This document shows, piece by piece, positions 31,986 through 40,927 of a stretch of 43,196 bases of DNA. The notes under the pieces are model-generated. The model was given only the letters and a program-made list of their open reading frames with translations, was not told the DNA's origin and did no database searches. Source of the stretch: Mycolicibacterium malmesburyense (lineage in GTDB: Bacteria; Actinomycetota; Actinomycetes; Mycobacteriales; Mycobacteriaceae); contig NZ_CVTB01000265.1 of assembly GCF_001050015.1 (NCBI RefSeq), forward strand, positions 1-43,196. The letters are read 5' to 3'. Position numbers and translations under genes: made by a program. The number at the start of each line of letters is the position of its first letter. Positions within the stretch are counted from its first letter, which is position 1.

Positions 31986-33341
31986 ATGAGCGATCTGGTG
32001 CAGCGGGTTCACGAGGTGTTGCCGGAGGTTCGGCGGGATCTGGAGGATCTGGTACGCATCGAGTCGGTATGGGCCGACCCGGCCCGTCGCGGGGAGGTGC
32101 AGCGCAGCGCCGAGGCGGTGGCGAAGCTGTTGACCGAGGCCGGTTTCGGCGATGTGCAGATCGTCAGCGAGGGCGGCGCACCCGCGGTCATCGCACGCCA
32201 TCCCGCGCCGCCCGGTGCGCCGACGGTGCTGCTGTACGCCCACCACGACGTGCAACCGGAGGGCGATCCGGCGCAATGGAACTCACCGCCGTTCGAGCCC
32301 ACCGAGCGCGGCGGGCGTTTGTACGGACGAGGCACCGCTGACGACAAGGCGGGCATCGCAACGCATTTGGCGGCGTTTCGGGCGCACGACGGCAACCCGC
32401 CCGTCGGCGTCACGGTCTTCGTGGAGGGGGAGGAGGAGTCGGGTTCGCCCTCGCTGTCGCGGCTGCTGGCCGCGCATCACGACACCCTGGCCTCCGACGT
32501 GATCGTCATCGCCGACTCCGACAACTGGAGCACCGAGGTGCCGTCGTTGACGGTGTCGCTGCGGGGGCTCGTCGACTGCATCGTCGAGGTGGCCACGCTC
32601 GATCACGGCCTGCACTCCGGGCTGTGGGGCGGTGTCGTGCCCGACGCGGTGAGCGTGCTGGTGCGGCTGCTGGCCAGCCTGCACGACGACGACGGAAACG
32701 TCGCGGTGGCCGGGCTCCACGAAGGTGAAGCGGCCGATGTCGACTTCCCGCCCGAACGGGTCCTCGCGGAAACCGGGATGCTGCCCGGTGTGTCCGAAAT
32801 GGGTTCGGGCTCAGTGCCGCAACGATTGTGGGCGAAGCCCGCGATCACCGTCATCGGCATCGACACGACGCCCATCGACAAGTCGTCGAACACCTTGATC
32901 CCTCGCGCGCGGGCCAAGGTCAGCATGCGCATCGCGCCCGGCGCCGACGTCGAACAGCACATGACGGCGTTGACGCGCCACCTCGAGCAGCACGCCCCGT
33001 GGGGTGCGCACGTGACGGTCACGCCGGGCGACCACGGGCAGCCGTACGCGATCGACGCCAGCGGTCCGGTCTACGACGCCGCGCGCGCCGCCTTCCGCGA
33101 GGCGTGGGGCACCGAGCCCGTGCACACCGGCGTCGGCGGCTCGATCCCGTTCATCGCCGAGTTCGCCGACGCGTTCCCGTCGGCCAAGATCCTGGTGACC
33201 GGCGTGGAAGACCCTGAGACACAGGCGCACAGCGTCAACGAGAGCCTGCACCTCGGCGTGCTGGAGCGCGCGGCGGTCTCCGAGGCGCTGCTACTGGCCG
33301 GGCTGGCCGGATCCCGCTCAGACGGACAGGTCGCGCCGTAG
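31986..33341 (+). CDS. M20-family metallopeptidase (dipeptidase, Rv2522c homologue)
   Basis: 451 aa. Zinc-site motifs of the M20 family in order: LLYAHHDVQPEG (ligand His86, catalytic Asp88), LYGRGTADDKAG (bridging Asp), FVEGEEESGSPS (catalytic Glu plus ligand Glu), IADSDNW (ligand Asp) and the late His in QAHSVNESL. A dimerisation (lid) domain sits in the middle (LRGLVDCIVEVATLDHGLHSG). It is expected to cleave dipeptides or N-acyl amino acids in the cytoplasm; no signal peptide is seen. Its 3' end overlaps the convergent bcp gene by 24 bp. Confidence 0.94.
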   Translation: MSDLVQRVHEVLPEVRRDLEDLVRIESVWADPARRGEVQRSAEAVAKLLTEAGFGDVQIVSEGGAPAVIARHPAPPGAPTVLLYAHHDVQPEGDPAQWNSPPFEPTERGGRLYGRGTADDKAGIATHLAAFRAHDGNPPVGVTVFVEGEEESGSPSLSRLLAAHHDTLASDVIVIADSDNWSTEVPSLTVSLRGLVDCIVEVATLDHGLHSGLWGGVVPDAVSVLVRLLASLHDDDGNVAVAGLHEGEAADVDFPPERVLAETGMLPGVSEMGSGSVPQRLWAKPAITVIGIDTTPIDKSSNTLIPRARAKVSMRIAPGADVEQHMTALTRHLEQHAPWGAHVTVTPGDHGQPYAIDASGPVYDAARAAFREAWGTEPVHTGVGGSIPFIAEFADAFPSAKILVTGVEDPETQAHSVNESLHLGVLERAAVSEALLLAGLAGSRSDGQVAP

Positions 33342-33791
33342 TTTGGCGACGTGTCCGGTGGCCCGCACGTTGTACTGCGCCTCGGCGATCTTGCCCTTCT
33401 CGTCCACGACGAACGTCGACCGGATGACACCCTGAACGGTCTTGCCGTACATCGTCTTCTCGCCGAACGCGCCCCACTCGGTGAGCACTTCGCGATCCGG
33501 ATCCGACAGCAGCGGGAACGTCAGCTTCTCCTTGTCCCTGAACTTCGCCAATTTCTCGGGCTTGTCGGGGGAGATGCCGATGACGTCGAGCCCGGCGTCG
33601 TTGAGCTCGTGGAGGTTGTCGCGGAAGTCGCAGGCCTGTTTTGTGCACCCGGGGGTGGACGCCGCGGGATAGAAGTACACGATGACCTTGCGGCCCTTGT
33701 AGTCGGAGAGCTTCACGGTGTTGCCGTCGGCGTCGGGCAGGCTGAACGCAGGGGCTCTGTCGCCGACCTCGAGTCGAGGAGTCTGTGGCAC
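33318..33791 (-). CDS. bcp: Thioredoxin-dependent peroxiredoxin (Bcp/PrxQ type)
   Basis: 157 aa, GTG start. The thioredoxin-like fold carries the peroxidatic loop FYPAASTPGCTKQAC, with peroxidatic Cys49 and Cys54 five residues later as the likely resolving cysteine, the PrxQ alpha-2 arrangement. FPLLSDPDREVLTEWGAFG and RSTFVVDEKGKI are also typical. It reduces hydrogen peroxide and organic hydroperoxides using thioredoxin. It overlaps the M20 gene tail to tail and is divergent from the DUF3618 gene; this matches the M. tuberculosis order around Rv2521. Confidence 0.97.
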   Translation of the reverse strand: MPQTPRLEVGDRAPAFSLPDADGNTVKLSDYKGRKVIVYFYPAASTPGCTKQACDFRDNLHELNDAGLDVIGISPDKPEKLAKFRDKEKLTFPLLSDPDREVLTEWGAFGEKTMYGKTVQGVIRSTFVVDEKGKIAEAQYNVRATGHVAKLRRDLSV

Positions 33792-33901
33792 GCGCGGGCA
33801 TCCCTTCTGTCGACCGGTGCGCTGCGGCGAGCGCGGGCTGCTCTAGGGTAGATCGGCAGGCTCTCACGCAGGGCACCGACTTGGACGGCTTGGAGGCGCA
33901 C

Positions 33902-34129
33902 GTGGCGGACCGCGATCCCGAGACCATCAAGCGGGACATCGATCAAGCTCGGGAACAACTCGCGGCGACGGTGGACAACCTCGCCGAACGCGCCAATCCC
34001 AGCCGGCTCGTCGAGGACGCGAAATCCGCCGCCATCCGGTTTGTCACGAAACCGGCTGTGGCGGTGTCACTTGCCGGCGTGGGAGTGATCGCGATCGTGC
34101 TCGTCGTCCGCCGGGTCCGCCAGGGCTGA
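33902..34129 (+). CDS. DUF3618 small membrane protein (Rv2520c homologue)
   Basis: 75 aa from a GTG with GGAGG 6 bp upstream. N-terminal helix DPETIKRDIDQAREQLAATVDNLAERANP is the DUF3618 signature (D-x-x-x-I-x-x-D-I-x-x-x-R-x-x-L-x-x-T-V-x-x-L). A single C-terminal membrane span follows (VAVSLAGVGVIAIVLVV) with a basic end, VRRVRQG. Function unknown; such proteins are abundant in actinobacteria and may act at the membrane under stress. Confidence 0.9.
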   Translation: MADRDPETIKRDIDQAREQLAATVDNLAERANPSRLVEDAKSAAIRFVTKPAVAVSLAGVGVIAIVLVVRRVRQG

Positions 34130-34602
34130 ACCCGCCGTCAGCGGCGTCGCGTCGAGCGGAACCAGGCAGAGAGAGAAAATCCCGGAGGGTTGGCGACCCG
34201 GCCGATCCGGTTGCAGCTGTACACCGCCACCGGGCTTTGGGCAGACACGTCGGCGGACGGGCCCGCGCCCGCTCCGTCTGCCGCAAATGAACCGCCTGGC
34301 TGGGGCATCAGCTAAGTCCCTTTTCCCTTCCGAGAGTTTGCCGTTCCTGGTCTTCCAGTATCTCAGCTAACCGGACTGTAGCAGATCACTCGACTTTATC
34401 GCAGCTCATTCCCAACGAAGTCGCAGCGTAGGGCATCTCCGCAACGCCTACCGGGATGAGACCTGCATCTCCGTAAGCTGTCTTATGTAGCATGCAGCAC
34501 ACTTTTCTGAGGGAGTGCGGAGATGCGGGTGGAAATTTACGCAACCGTAATCAACGGCGCCCGGCGGCTCATCTCCGCCGGGGCGGTTCGGCCGGGGCCG
34601 GA
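34130..34602. other. Gene-poor stretch next to tRNA-Lys, lower GC, short repeats
   Basis: No credible coding region. The composition from about 34300 to 34510 is clearly less GC-rich than the surroundings. It holds GCATCTCCGCA at 34433-34443, GCATCTCCG again at 34465-34473, and the inverse TGCGGAGATGC at 34516-34526. The location beside a tRNA gene fits a decayed integration site, but no integrase or att duplication of the tRNA 3' end was found. Confidence 0.4.
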
Positions 34603-34603
34603 C

Positions 34604-34638
34604 AAAAAGAACGCGACCGTGACAGTGGTCACGGTCGC
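34604..34638 (-). terminator. Terminator of the tRNA-Lys gene
   Basis: A perfect 11-bp stem, GCGACCGTGAC (34613-34623) with GTCACGGTCGC (34628-34638), closes a 4-base loop. On the minus strand it is followed by a TTCTTTTTG tract (complement of the A-run at 34604-34608), giving a textbook intrinsic terminator 16 bp after the tRNA. Confidence 0.8.
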
Positions 34639-34653
34639 ACTCGATTTCGAAAT

Positions 34654-34729
<76 letters not shown>

Positions 34730-34886
34730 GCGGATGCGACAATAACAGGACTTGCTGCGCAGCACGAAATTGATCTCCACGATGCCCTGCGTCGACGTTC
34801 GCGTCGAAACCCGGACGCGATTTAGCCCTTAGACTGTTGCCAAGAATCATCGATCCGTCAGTCCTGGTTGCGAGGTGGAGTAAGCA

Positions 34887-36104
34887 ATGTGGCGAGTCCG
34901 TTCAGTGGCCCGTCCGCGTCGACGCGCATGGTTGGTGACCGTTGCGCTGATCCCCGTCATGGCGCTCGGGTTGTCCGCCTGCGGAGGTAACTCGGCGCCG
35001 CCGCAGCCTCAGGTGATCGACGACAAGGGCACGCCGTTCGGCGATCTCCTCATCCCCAAGCTGACGGCGTCGGTGACCGACGGAGCCGTCGGCGTGAGCG
35101 TGGACACCCCGGTGACCGTCAGCGCGGAGGACGGCGTGCTCGGCGCGGTCACCATGGTGAACGAGTCCGGTAAGACGGTGGCCGGCGCTCTGAGCCCGGA
35201 CGGGTTGACCTGGTCCACCACAGAGCCGCTCGGCTACAACAAGCGCTATACGCTCACGGCCGAATCCCTCGGGCTCGGCGGCGCCACCACCAGGCGGATG
35301 TCCTTCGAGACCCACTCGCCGGAAAACCTGACCATGCCGTACGTGCTGCCCAACAACGGCGAGGTGGTCGGCGTGGGGCAACCGGTGGCGATCCGGTTCG
35401 ACGAGAACATCACGAACCGGTTGGCCGCGCAGAAGGCCATCAAGATCAAGACCGATCCTCCGGTCGAGGGCGCGTTCTACTGGCTCAACAACCGCGAGGT
35501 GCGGTGGCGTCCGGAGAACTACTGGAAGCCGGGTACCAAGGTCGACGTCGCGGTCAACACCTACGGCGTCGATCTCGGCGATGGCCTGTTCGGCCAGGAG
35601 AACGTCAGCACGAGCTTCACGATCGGCGATGAGGTGGTCACCACCGTCGACGACAGCACCAAGACGTTGACCGTCAGGCGCAACGGCGAGGTGATCAAGA
35701 CCATGCCGGTGTCGATGGGCAAGAACAGCACGCCCACCAACAACGGCGTCTACATCGTCGGCGACCGCCGCTCGCACATGGTGATGGACTCCTCGACGTA
35801 CGGCGTTCCGGTCAACTCGCCCAACGGATATCGCACCGAGGTCGACTGGGCCACCCAGATCTCCTACAGCGGCATCTACGTTCACGCCGCGCCGTGGTCG
35901 GTCGGCAGCCAGGGCAACAGCAATGTCAGTCATGGCTGCATCAACGTCAGCACGAGCAACGGGCGGTGGTTCCACGACAACTCCAAGCGCGGGGACGTCG
36001 TCGAAATCGTCAACACGGTCGGCTCGACGCTGCCGGGCACCGACGGGCTCGGTGACTGGAACATCCCGTGGGATCAGTGGAAAGCGGGCAACGCCAACGT
36101 CTGA
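34887..36104 (+). CDS. ldtB: L,D-transpeptidase lipoprotein (LdtMt2 homologue)
   Basis: 405 aa. Signal peptide with lipobox GLSAC, lipid-attached Cys32. Two immunoglobulin-like domains follow (about 45-150 and 150-250; e.g. [17 protein letters not shown] and [14 protein letters not shown]). The YkuD catalytic domain has YVHAAPWS and the signature SHGCINVS with nucleophile Cys351, then a C-terminal tail ending DWNIPWDQW. It forms 3-3 peptidoglycan cross-links outside the membrane; the M. tuberculosis homologue LdtMt2 (Rv2518c, LppS) is the major carbapenem-sensitive L,D-transpeptidase. GGTGGAG precedes the ATG. Followed by a strong hairpin shared with the convergent tRNA-His. Confidence 0.97.
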   Translation: MWRVRSVARPRRRAWLVTVALIPVMALGLSACGGNSAPPQPQVIDDKGTPFGDLLIPKLTASVTDGAVGVSVDTPVTVSAEDGVLGAVTMVNESGKTVAGALSPDGLTWSTTEPLGYNKRYTLTAESLGLGGATTRRMSFETHSPENLTMPYVLPNNGEVVGVGQPVAIRFDENITNRLAAQKAIKIKTDPPVEGAFYWLNNREVRWRPENYWKPGTKVDVAVNTYGVDLGDGLFGQENVSTSFTIGDEVVTTVDDSTKTLTVRRNGEVIKTMPVSMGKNSTPTNNGVYIVGDRRSHMVMDSSTYGVPVNSPNGYRTEVDWATQISYSGIYVHAAPWSVGSQGNSNVSHGCINVSTSNGRWFHDNSKRGDVVEIVNTVGSTLPGTDGLGDWNIPWDQWKAGNANV

Positions 36105-36142
36105 GCGAGCTCGTCGTCTGAGGCCTCGAAAAAATGCCTCGT

Positions 36143-36182
36143 AAAAACATTGCCCCACCCGGCGATTGCGGGTGGGGCAATG
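36143..36182. terminator. Bidirectional terminator between ldtB and tRNA-His
   Basis: Perfect 14-bp stem CATTGCCCCACCCG (36148-36161) / CGGGTGGGGCAATG (36169-36182) around a 7-base loop. On the minus strand it is followed by TTTTTAC (complement of 36142-36147), a U-tract terminator for the tRNA-His transcript; on the plus strand it can also stop ldtB transcription. Confidence 0.85.
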
Positions 36183-36193
36183 TCATCAGTCGG

Positions 36194-36267
36194 GGTGGCT
36201 GACGGGACTCGAACCCGCGACATCCAGGATCACAACCTGGTGCTCTACCAACTGAACTACAGCCACC
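36194..36267 (-). tRNA. tRNA-His(GUG)
   Basis: The minus strand starts GGTGGCTGTAGTTCAGTTGG, and the anticodon arm CCAGGTTGTGATCCTGG gives GTG. The extra 5' G (position -1) pairs with discriminator C73, the identity mark of tRNA-His. The T-arm is CGGGTTCGAGTCCCG. CCA is not encoded (CCG follows the discriminator). The terminator at 36143-36182 lies just downstream. Confidence 0.97.
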
Positions 36268-36307
36268 ATCGCCGCGAACCCGCAAGGGTGCAACGGCGAC
36301 GTCGATA

Positions 36308-36955
36308 CTAACCGCTCGAACGCTCAGCGGCCGAATCGATGTCCTTGGTGTTGCCGTTCACGGGTCCCAATTCCTCGGCGACGGCCGCGATATCGCTGGT
36401 CGACGGCCCCGGTGGGGTTACGAACGCGGTGCGGCGGTAATACTGCAGTTCGCGGATCGACTCGTGGATGTCGGCGAGCGCCCGGTGCGCGAGGCCCTTC
36501 TCGGGCTGGCCGAAGTAGATCCGGGGATACCAGCGCCTGCACAACTCCTTGATCGAGCTGACGTCGATCATCCGGTAGTGCAGGTAGTCGTCGAGCTTGG
36601 GCATGTCGCGGGCGATGAAGCCGCGGTCGGTGGCGATCGAATTGCCGGCCAGCGGCGCCGTCTTGGCCTGTTTGACGTGGGTGCGAATGTAGTCGAGCAC
36701 CTGCTCCTCGGCCTCGGCGAGGGTCACCGTCGACGCCTTGACCTCGTTGATCAGTCCTGACCGGGTGTGCATCTCGGTGACCACCGGGATCATCGACGAC
36801 AACGCGTCGTCGTCGGTGTGGATGACGATGTCGATGCCGTCACCGAGGATGTTGAGGTCAGCGTCTGTCACCAGCACCGCGATCTCGATGAGCCGGTCGG
36901 TCTTGAGATCCAGGCCGGTCATCTCGCAGTCGATCCACACCAGTTCGTCGCGCAC
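36308..36955 (-). CDS. orn: Oligoribonuclease
   Basis: 215 aa from the GTG at 36955, which gives the family's usual N-terminus [16 protein letters not shown]. The DEDDh exonuclease residues are all visible: Asp and Glu in WIDCEMTGL, Asp in [10 protein letters not shown], His and Asp in [11 protein letters not shown]. It degrades 2-5-nt RNA leftovers and pGpG to mononucleotides. The C-terminal tail beyond about residue 185 ([19 protein letters not shown]) is a short extension. Divergent from the HerA-like ATPase gene with 137 bp between starts. Confidence 0.97.
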   Translation of the reverse strand: MRDELVWIDCEMTGLDLKTDRLIEIAVLVTDADLNILGDGIDIVIHTDDDALSSMIPVVTEMHTRSGLINEVKASTVTLAEAEEQVLDYIRTHVKQAKTAPLAGNSIATDRGFIARDMPKLDDYLHYRMIDVSSIKELCRRWYPRIYFGQPEKGLAHRALADIHESIRELQYYRRTAFVTPPGPSTSDIAAVAEELGPVNGNTKDIDSAAERSSG

Positions 36956-37092
36956 CTTTGATTCTTCCCGTCGTCCCCTGACCTTCGGCCGTGGGCCCAT
37001 CGCTCGCCCAGACGCTCACAGTAAGCCTTGCCGGTCTGCCGGGCCCGCTGCACCCGCCCGTCGGGCATGCCGTGCGCGTTAGGGTGCCAGCC

Positions 37093-38694
37093 ATGGCCAA
37101 AGAGTCCACACCCGCGCCCGCACAGCAGATCGCCGCAGGTTACACCGCCGATGGGGCCGCGCTGGAGCTCGGCGCAGTCGTCGTCGACGGGGTATGTGAC
37201 CCGGCCGCGCGGGTCCGAATTCCCCTTGCCACCGTCAACCGCCACGGTCTGGTCGCGGGCGCGACCGGCACGGGTAAGACCAAATCGCTGCAGGTGCTGG
37301 CCGAGCAACTCTCGGCCGCGGGGGTGCCCTGCGTGATGGCCGACGTGAAGGGCGACCTCTCGGGGCTGTCGCGGCCCGGTGAGGCCGACGAGAACATCAC
37401 GGCGCGAGCCTCCGACACCGGCGACGACTGGGCGCCGACGGCCTATCCCGTCGAGTTTCTGTCGCTGGGCACCACGGGCATCGGGGTGCCGGTGCGGGCG
37501 ACGATCTCCAGCTTCGGGCCCATCCTGCTGTCGAAGGTGCTCGGGCTCAACGCCACGCAGGAGTCGACGCTGGGCCTGATCTTTCACTGGGCCGACCAGC
37601 GGGGCCTCTCGCTGCTGGACCTCAAGGACCTGCGCGCGGTGATCCAGTACCTCACCAGCGACGAGGGCAAGGCGGAGCTCAAGGCGCTCGGCGCGGTGTC
37701 GACCACCACCGCGGGGGTGATCCTGCGGGCGCTGATCAACCTGGAGGCCGACGGCGGCGACACGTTCTTCGGCGAGCCCGAACTTGAGCCCGAAGACCTG
37801 CTGCGGGTCGACGAGCAGGGGCGCGGGATCGTCACACTGCTCGAGCTCGGTAGCCAGGCCGCCCGTCCGGTGATGTTCTCCACCTTCCTGATGTGGGTGC
37901 TCGCCGACCTGTTCGCGACGCTTCCGGAGGTCGGCGACCTCGACAAGCCGAAACTGGTGTTCTTCTTCGACGAGGCTCACCTGCTGTTCGCCGACGCGTC
38001 CAAGGCGTTCCTCGAACAGGTCGAGCAGACGGTGAAGCTGATCCGGTCCAAGGGCGTCGGCGTTTTCTTCTGCACGCAGCTGCCGACCGACGTGCCCAAC
38101 GACGTGCTGTCGCAACTGGGCGCGCGCATCCAGCACGCGCTGCGGGCGTTCACCCCCGACGACGAGAAGGCGCTGTCGAAGACCGTGCGGACGTATCCGA
38201 AAACCGATGTCTACGACCTGAAGTCGGCGTTGACGTCGCTGGGCACCGGCGAGGCGATCGTCACCGTGCTGTCGGAGAAGGGCGCGCCGACGCCCGTGGC
38301 GTGGACGCGGATGCGCGCCCCGCGGTCGCTGATGGACACGATCGGCCCCGAAGCGATCACCGCAGCCGCGAAAGCCAGTGCGCTGCAAGCGGAATACGGG
38401 CAGACCATCGATCGGGAGTCGGCCTACGAACGGCTCAACGCGCGATTGGCCCCGCCGGACGAGCCCGCACCCGACGCGTTACCGCCGCCGCTGCCCCCGG
38501 TCCCGGAGGCCGGCGGGGCGAGCGCGTCGGGTCAGGTGAAGTCGCGGAACACCGCCGAGCCGTCGATGGTGGAGAAGGTGGTCAGTAGTTCGGCGTTCAA
38601 GAGCGCGATGCGCTCAGCGGGCACGGTGATCGGACGCGAGATCACCCGCAGCATCTTCGGCACCGGCCGCAGGCGCAGCCGCCGTCGCCGCTGA
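37093..38694 (+). CDS. HerA-like/DUF853 P-loop ATPase (Rv2510c homologue)
   Basis: 533 aa from the ATG at 37093; AGGGTG precedes it. Walker A GATGTGKTKSLQ is near residue 57 and Walker B LVFFFDEAHLLF near 295, with an arginine-finger-like region GARIQHALRAFTP. Further DUF853 marks are MADVKGDLSGLSRPG, PVEFLSLGTTGIGVPVR and the FFCTQLPTDVPNDVLSQLG sensor. A Pro-rich linker (about 450-480) and a basic end (RRRSRRRR) suggest DNA contact. FtsK/HerA-type translocases move nucleic acids; the physiological role of this family is unknown. It converges on cmrA across the second 61-bp palindromic repeat. Confidence 0.93.
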   Translation: MAKESTPAPAQQIAAGYTADGAALELGAVVVDGVCDPAARVRIPLATVNRHGLVAGATGTGKTKSLQVLAEQLSAAGVPCVMADVKGDLSGLSRPGEADENITARASDTGDDWAPTAYPVEFLSLGTTGIGVPVRATISSFGPILLSKVLGLNATQESTLGLIFHWADQRGLSLLDLKDLRAVIQYLTSDEGKAELKALGAVSTTTAGVILRALINLEADGGDTFFGEPELEPEDLLRVDEQGRGIVTLLELGSQAARPVMFSTFLMWVLADLFATLPEVGDLDKPKLVFFFDEAHLLFADASKAFLEQVEQTVKLIRSKGVGVFFCTQLPTDVPNDVLSQLGARIQHALRAFTPDDEKALSKTVRTYPKTDVYDLKSALTSLGTGEAIVTVLSEKGAPTPVAWTRMRAPRSLMDTIGPEAITAAAKASALQAEYGQTIDRESAYERLNARLAPPDEPAPDALPPPLPPVPEAGGASASGQVKSRNTAEPSMVEKVVSSSAFKSAMRSAGTVIGREITRSIFGTGRRRSRRRR

Positions 38695-38701
38695 TCCGGT
38701 T

Positions 38702-38762
38702 CGCGAAACTGTATTCCCGCAGGGGTGCACTGGAACTCTCGCTGACGGAATACCGTTTCGCG
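38702..38762. repeat. 61-bp palindromic intergenic repeat, copy 2
   Basis: Arms CGCGAAACTGTATTCC (38702-38717) and GGAATACCGTTTCGCG (38747-38762) pair at 15 of 16 positions. Total length (61 bp) and outer arms match the copy at 8525-8585; the inner part differs apart from CGCAG after the left arm. It lies between the convergent DUF853 ATPase and cmrA genes and could terminate both. Confidence 0.8.
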
Positions 38763-38783
38763 GCGGGAGAAAGCCCTCGTTGC

Positions 38784-39590
38784 CTAGTTGCCGCCGAGTT
38801 TCTTGTACACGGCGCCGACGATCGGCGTCACGATCGCGCGCGGCGTGTAGCCCGCCGCCACCGACATCGCCTTGGACGTCACACCGGGGACGACGCGCAT
38901 CTTGTTGCGCTCCAACGCATCCAGCGACTGCTTGGCCGTGTACTGCGTCGAGATCCACAAGAAGTCCGGGATCACCTTCTCCACCAGCGACTGTTCCTCC
39001 TCGGAGGGCAGCGCTTCGCGCACGGGACCGGGCGCTAACAGCGTCACGTGCACGCCGACCTTCTTGAGCTCACCGCGCAACGACTCGCTGAACGTGTTGA
39101 CGAACGCCTTGCTCGCGGCGTAGGTCGCGTTGTTCGGGATCGGCGAATTGCCCGCTGCCGAACCGGAAATCAGGATGCCGCCCGCCTTGCGCTCGGCCAT
39201 CCCCGGCAACACCGCGAGCACCAGATCGTGCACACCCAGCACGTTCAACTGGACCTGCGCCTTTTCATCCGCCGGATCCAGCGACGACACCGGGCCGAAC
39301 GTCGCGGTGCCCGCGTTCGCGCACAGGATCGAGATGTTGCGCATCGCCAACTCGTCGCACAGCTTCGTGCGCTCGCTCGGGTCGGCCAGATCAACCGGTC
39401 GCACCTCCACCGTCACGCCGTACTGCTTGATCAGCCGGTCCGCCAGCGTGCGCAGCACCTCCTCGCGGCGCGCGGTGATGATCAGGTGGTGTCCGCGGGC
39501 GGCGAGTTCGGTGGCGAGCGCCTCGCCGATGTTCTGCGATGCGCCGGTGACCACTGCCCGGGCGTCGGCGCTGGGTGCGGGTACTGGCAT
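38784..39590 (-). CDS. cmrA: Mycolate reductase, short-chain dehydrogenase (CmrA, Rv2509 homologue)
   Basis: 268 aa, same length as recalled for M. tuberculosis Rv2509, from the ATG at 39590; the N-terminus MPVPAPSADARAVVTGASQN is near-identical to the mycobacterial family. Rossmann motif TGASQNIG, CANAGTATFGP, catalytic Ser in ILISGSAAG, and Tyr-Lys in TYAASKAF. The family enzyme reduces the 3-oxo-mycolate precursor to the mature hydroxy-mycolic motif after Pks13 condensation. NPIPNN and PGPVR segments are intact, so it should be active. Divergent from the MFS gene with only 26 bp between starts. Confidence 0.95.
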   Translation of the reverse strand: MPVPAPSADARAVVTGASQNIGEALATELAARGHHLIITARREEVLRTLADRLIKQYGVTVEVRPVDLADPSERTKLCDELAMRNISILCANAGTATFGPVSSLDPADEKAQVQLNVLGVHDLVLAVLPGMAERKAGGILISGSAAGNSPIPNNATYAASKAFVNTFSESLRGELKKVGVHVTLLAPGPVREALPSEEEQSLVEKVIPDFLWISTQYTAKQSLDALERNKMRVVPGVTSKAMSVAAGYTPRAIVTPIVGAVYKKLGGN

Positions 39591-39616
39591 GCGGGGGACT
39601 ATATCGTTGGCGGACC

Positions 39617-40927
39617 ATGACCGACCCACCCGATTCCGGCCGGCGTCCCGCGCCTCGCCGCCAGGTCATCTCGTGGGCGCTGTGGGATTTCGGCGCGACC
39701 GGCTTGAACGCGGTGGTCGTGACCTTCGTGTTCTCGATCTACCTGACCAACACCGTCGGCGCCGACCTGCCCGGCGGCGTCAGCGCCACCAGTTGGCTCG
39801 GCTGGGCGCTGGGCGCGGCCGGTGTGGTCGTGGCGGTGCTGGCGCCGGTGACCGGCGTGTGGGTCGACGCCCCGTGGCGGCGGCGGCGCGTGCTGGGAGT
39901 GCTCAGCGCGCTCGCGGTGGTGCTGATCGCGTCGATGAGTTCGGTGCGCGACGACTATCGCTACCTGGCGCTCGGCCTGGTGCTGCTGGGCTGTGCGTCG
40001 GCGTGCAACGAACTGGCGACCGTGCCGTACAACGCGATGCTGCGCCAACTGTCGACTCCGCAGACCTCCGGACAGATCTCCGGATACGGGCTCGGCCTGG
40101 GCTATCTCGGCAGCGTCACATTGCTGTTGGTGGTGTACTTCGGGTTCATCTCCGGAGACGGCGGAATGTTCGGATTGCCGCTCGAGGACGGCCAGAATGT
40201 CAGGGCCGCAATGGTTTTCACCGCCATCTGGTTCGGGCTGTTCGCCCTGCCGGTGCTGGTCGCCGTCCCCAGCGCCAAACCGGATCCGCTGGACCAGAGG
40301 CAATCCGTCGGCTTCATCGGCGGATACCGCAAGCTGTGGGCCGACATCCGCAGCGAATGGCGCCGCGACCACCACGTCGTGTACTACCTGCTGGCCAGTG
40401 CGGTGTTTCGTGACGGCCTGACCGGGATCTTCGCGTTCGGTGCGGTGCTCGGTGTGCGGGTCTACGGCGTCTCGGACGCCGACGTGCTGCTGTTCGGTGT
40501 GTGCGCCAGCACCGTCGCCGCCGTCGGCGCCGTATTGGGCGGGCTGCTCGACGACCGGTTCGGCGCCAAACCCGTCATCGTGGTGTCGCTGAGCGCGATG
40601 ATCGCGGTGGGCCTGACCCTGCTGTCGCTCGACGGCGTGCTCGCGTTCTGGGTCTGCGGGCTGTTGCTGTGCCTGTTCATCGGCCCGACGCTGTCCGCGG
40701 CGCGAACGATGATGCTGCGCATGTCCGCCCACGGCAAGGAGGGCGTCGCGTTCGGCCTTTACACGACCACGGGGCGCGCCGTGTCGTATCTCGCGCCGAT
40801 GCTGTTCTCCGCGTTCATCGCGATCTTCGGCACCGACCGGGCGGGGATGGGCGGGCTGCTGGTGGTGCTCGCCGCCGGCCTCCTCGCGATGCTGGCCGTG
40901 CGGGTACCGCGCAGCGCGATGAGCTAA
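39617..40927 (+). CDS. MFS transporter, Atg22/UMF1-like (Rv2508c homologue)
   Basis: 436 aa, about twelve membrane spans. The N-terminus RRQVISWALWDFGATGLNAVVVTFVF (two consecutive stretches) is the typical W-x-x-Y/F-D-x-G-x-x start of the Atg22/UMF1 MFS subgroup. Other marks are VPYNAMLRQLSTPQTSGQIS, GYGLGLGYLGS and LLDDRFGAKPV. Family members in yeast export amino acids from the vacuole; the bacterial substrate is unknown. The ORF could start 42 bp earlier, but the ATG at 39617 fits the family. Its stop codon overlaps the convergent Rv2507-like stop by 4 bp. Confidence 0.92.
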   Translation: MTDPPDSGRRPAPRRQVISWALWDFGATGLNAVVVTFVFSIYLTNTVGADLPGGVSATSWLGWALGAAGVVVAVLAPVTGVWVDAPWRRRRVLGVLSALAVVLIASMSSVRDDYRYLALGLVLLGCASACNELATVPYNAMLRQLSTPQTSGQISGYGLGLGYLGSVTLLLVVYFGFISGDGGMFGLPLEDGQNVRAAMVFTAIWFGLFALPVLVAVPSAKPDPLDQRQSVGFIGGYRKLWADIRSEWRRDHHVVYYLLASAVFRDGLTGIFAFGAVLGVRVYGVSDADVLLFGVCASTVAAVGAVLGGLLDDRFGAKPVIVVSLSAMIAVGLTLLSLDGVLAFWVCGLLLCLFIGPTLSAARTMMLRMSAHGKEGVAFGLYTTTGRAVSYLAPMLFSAFIAIFGTDRAGMGGLLVVLAAGLLAMLAVRVPRSAMS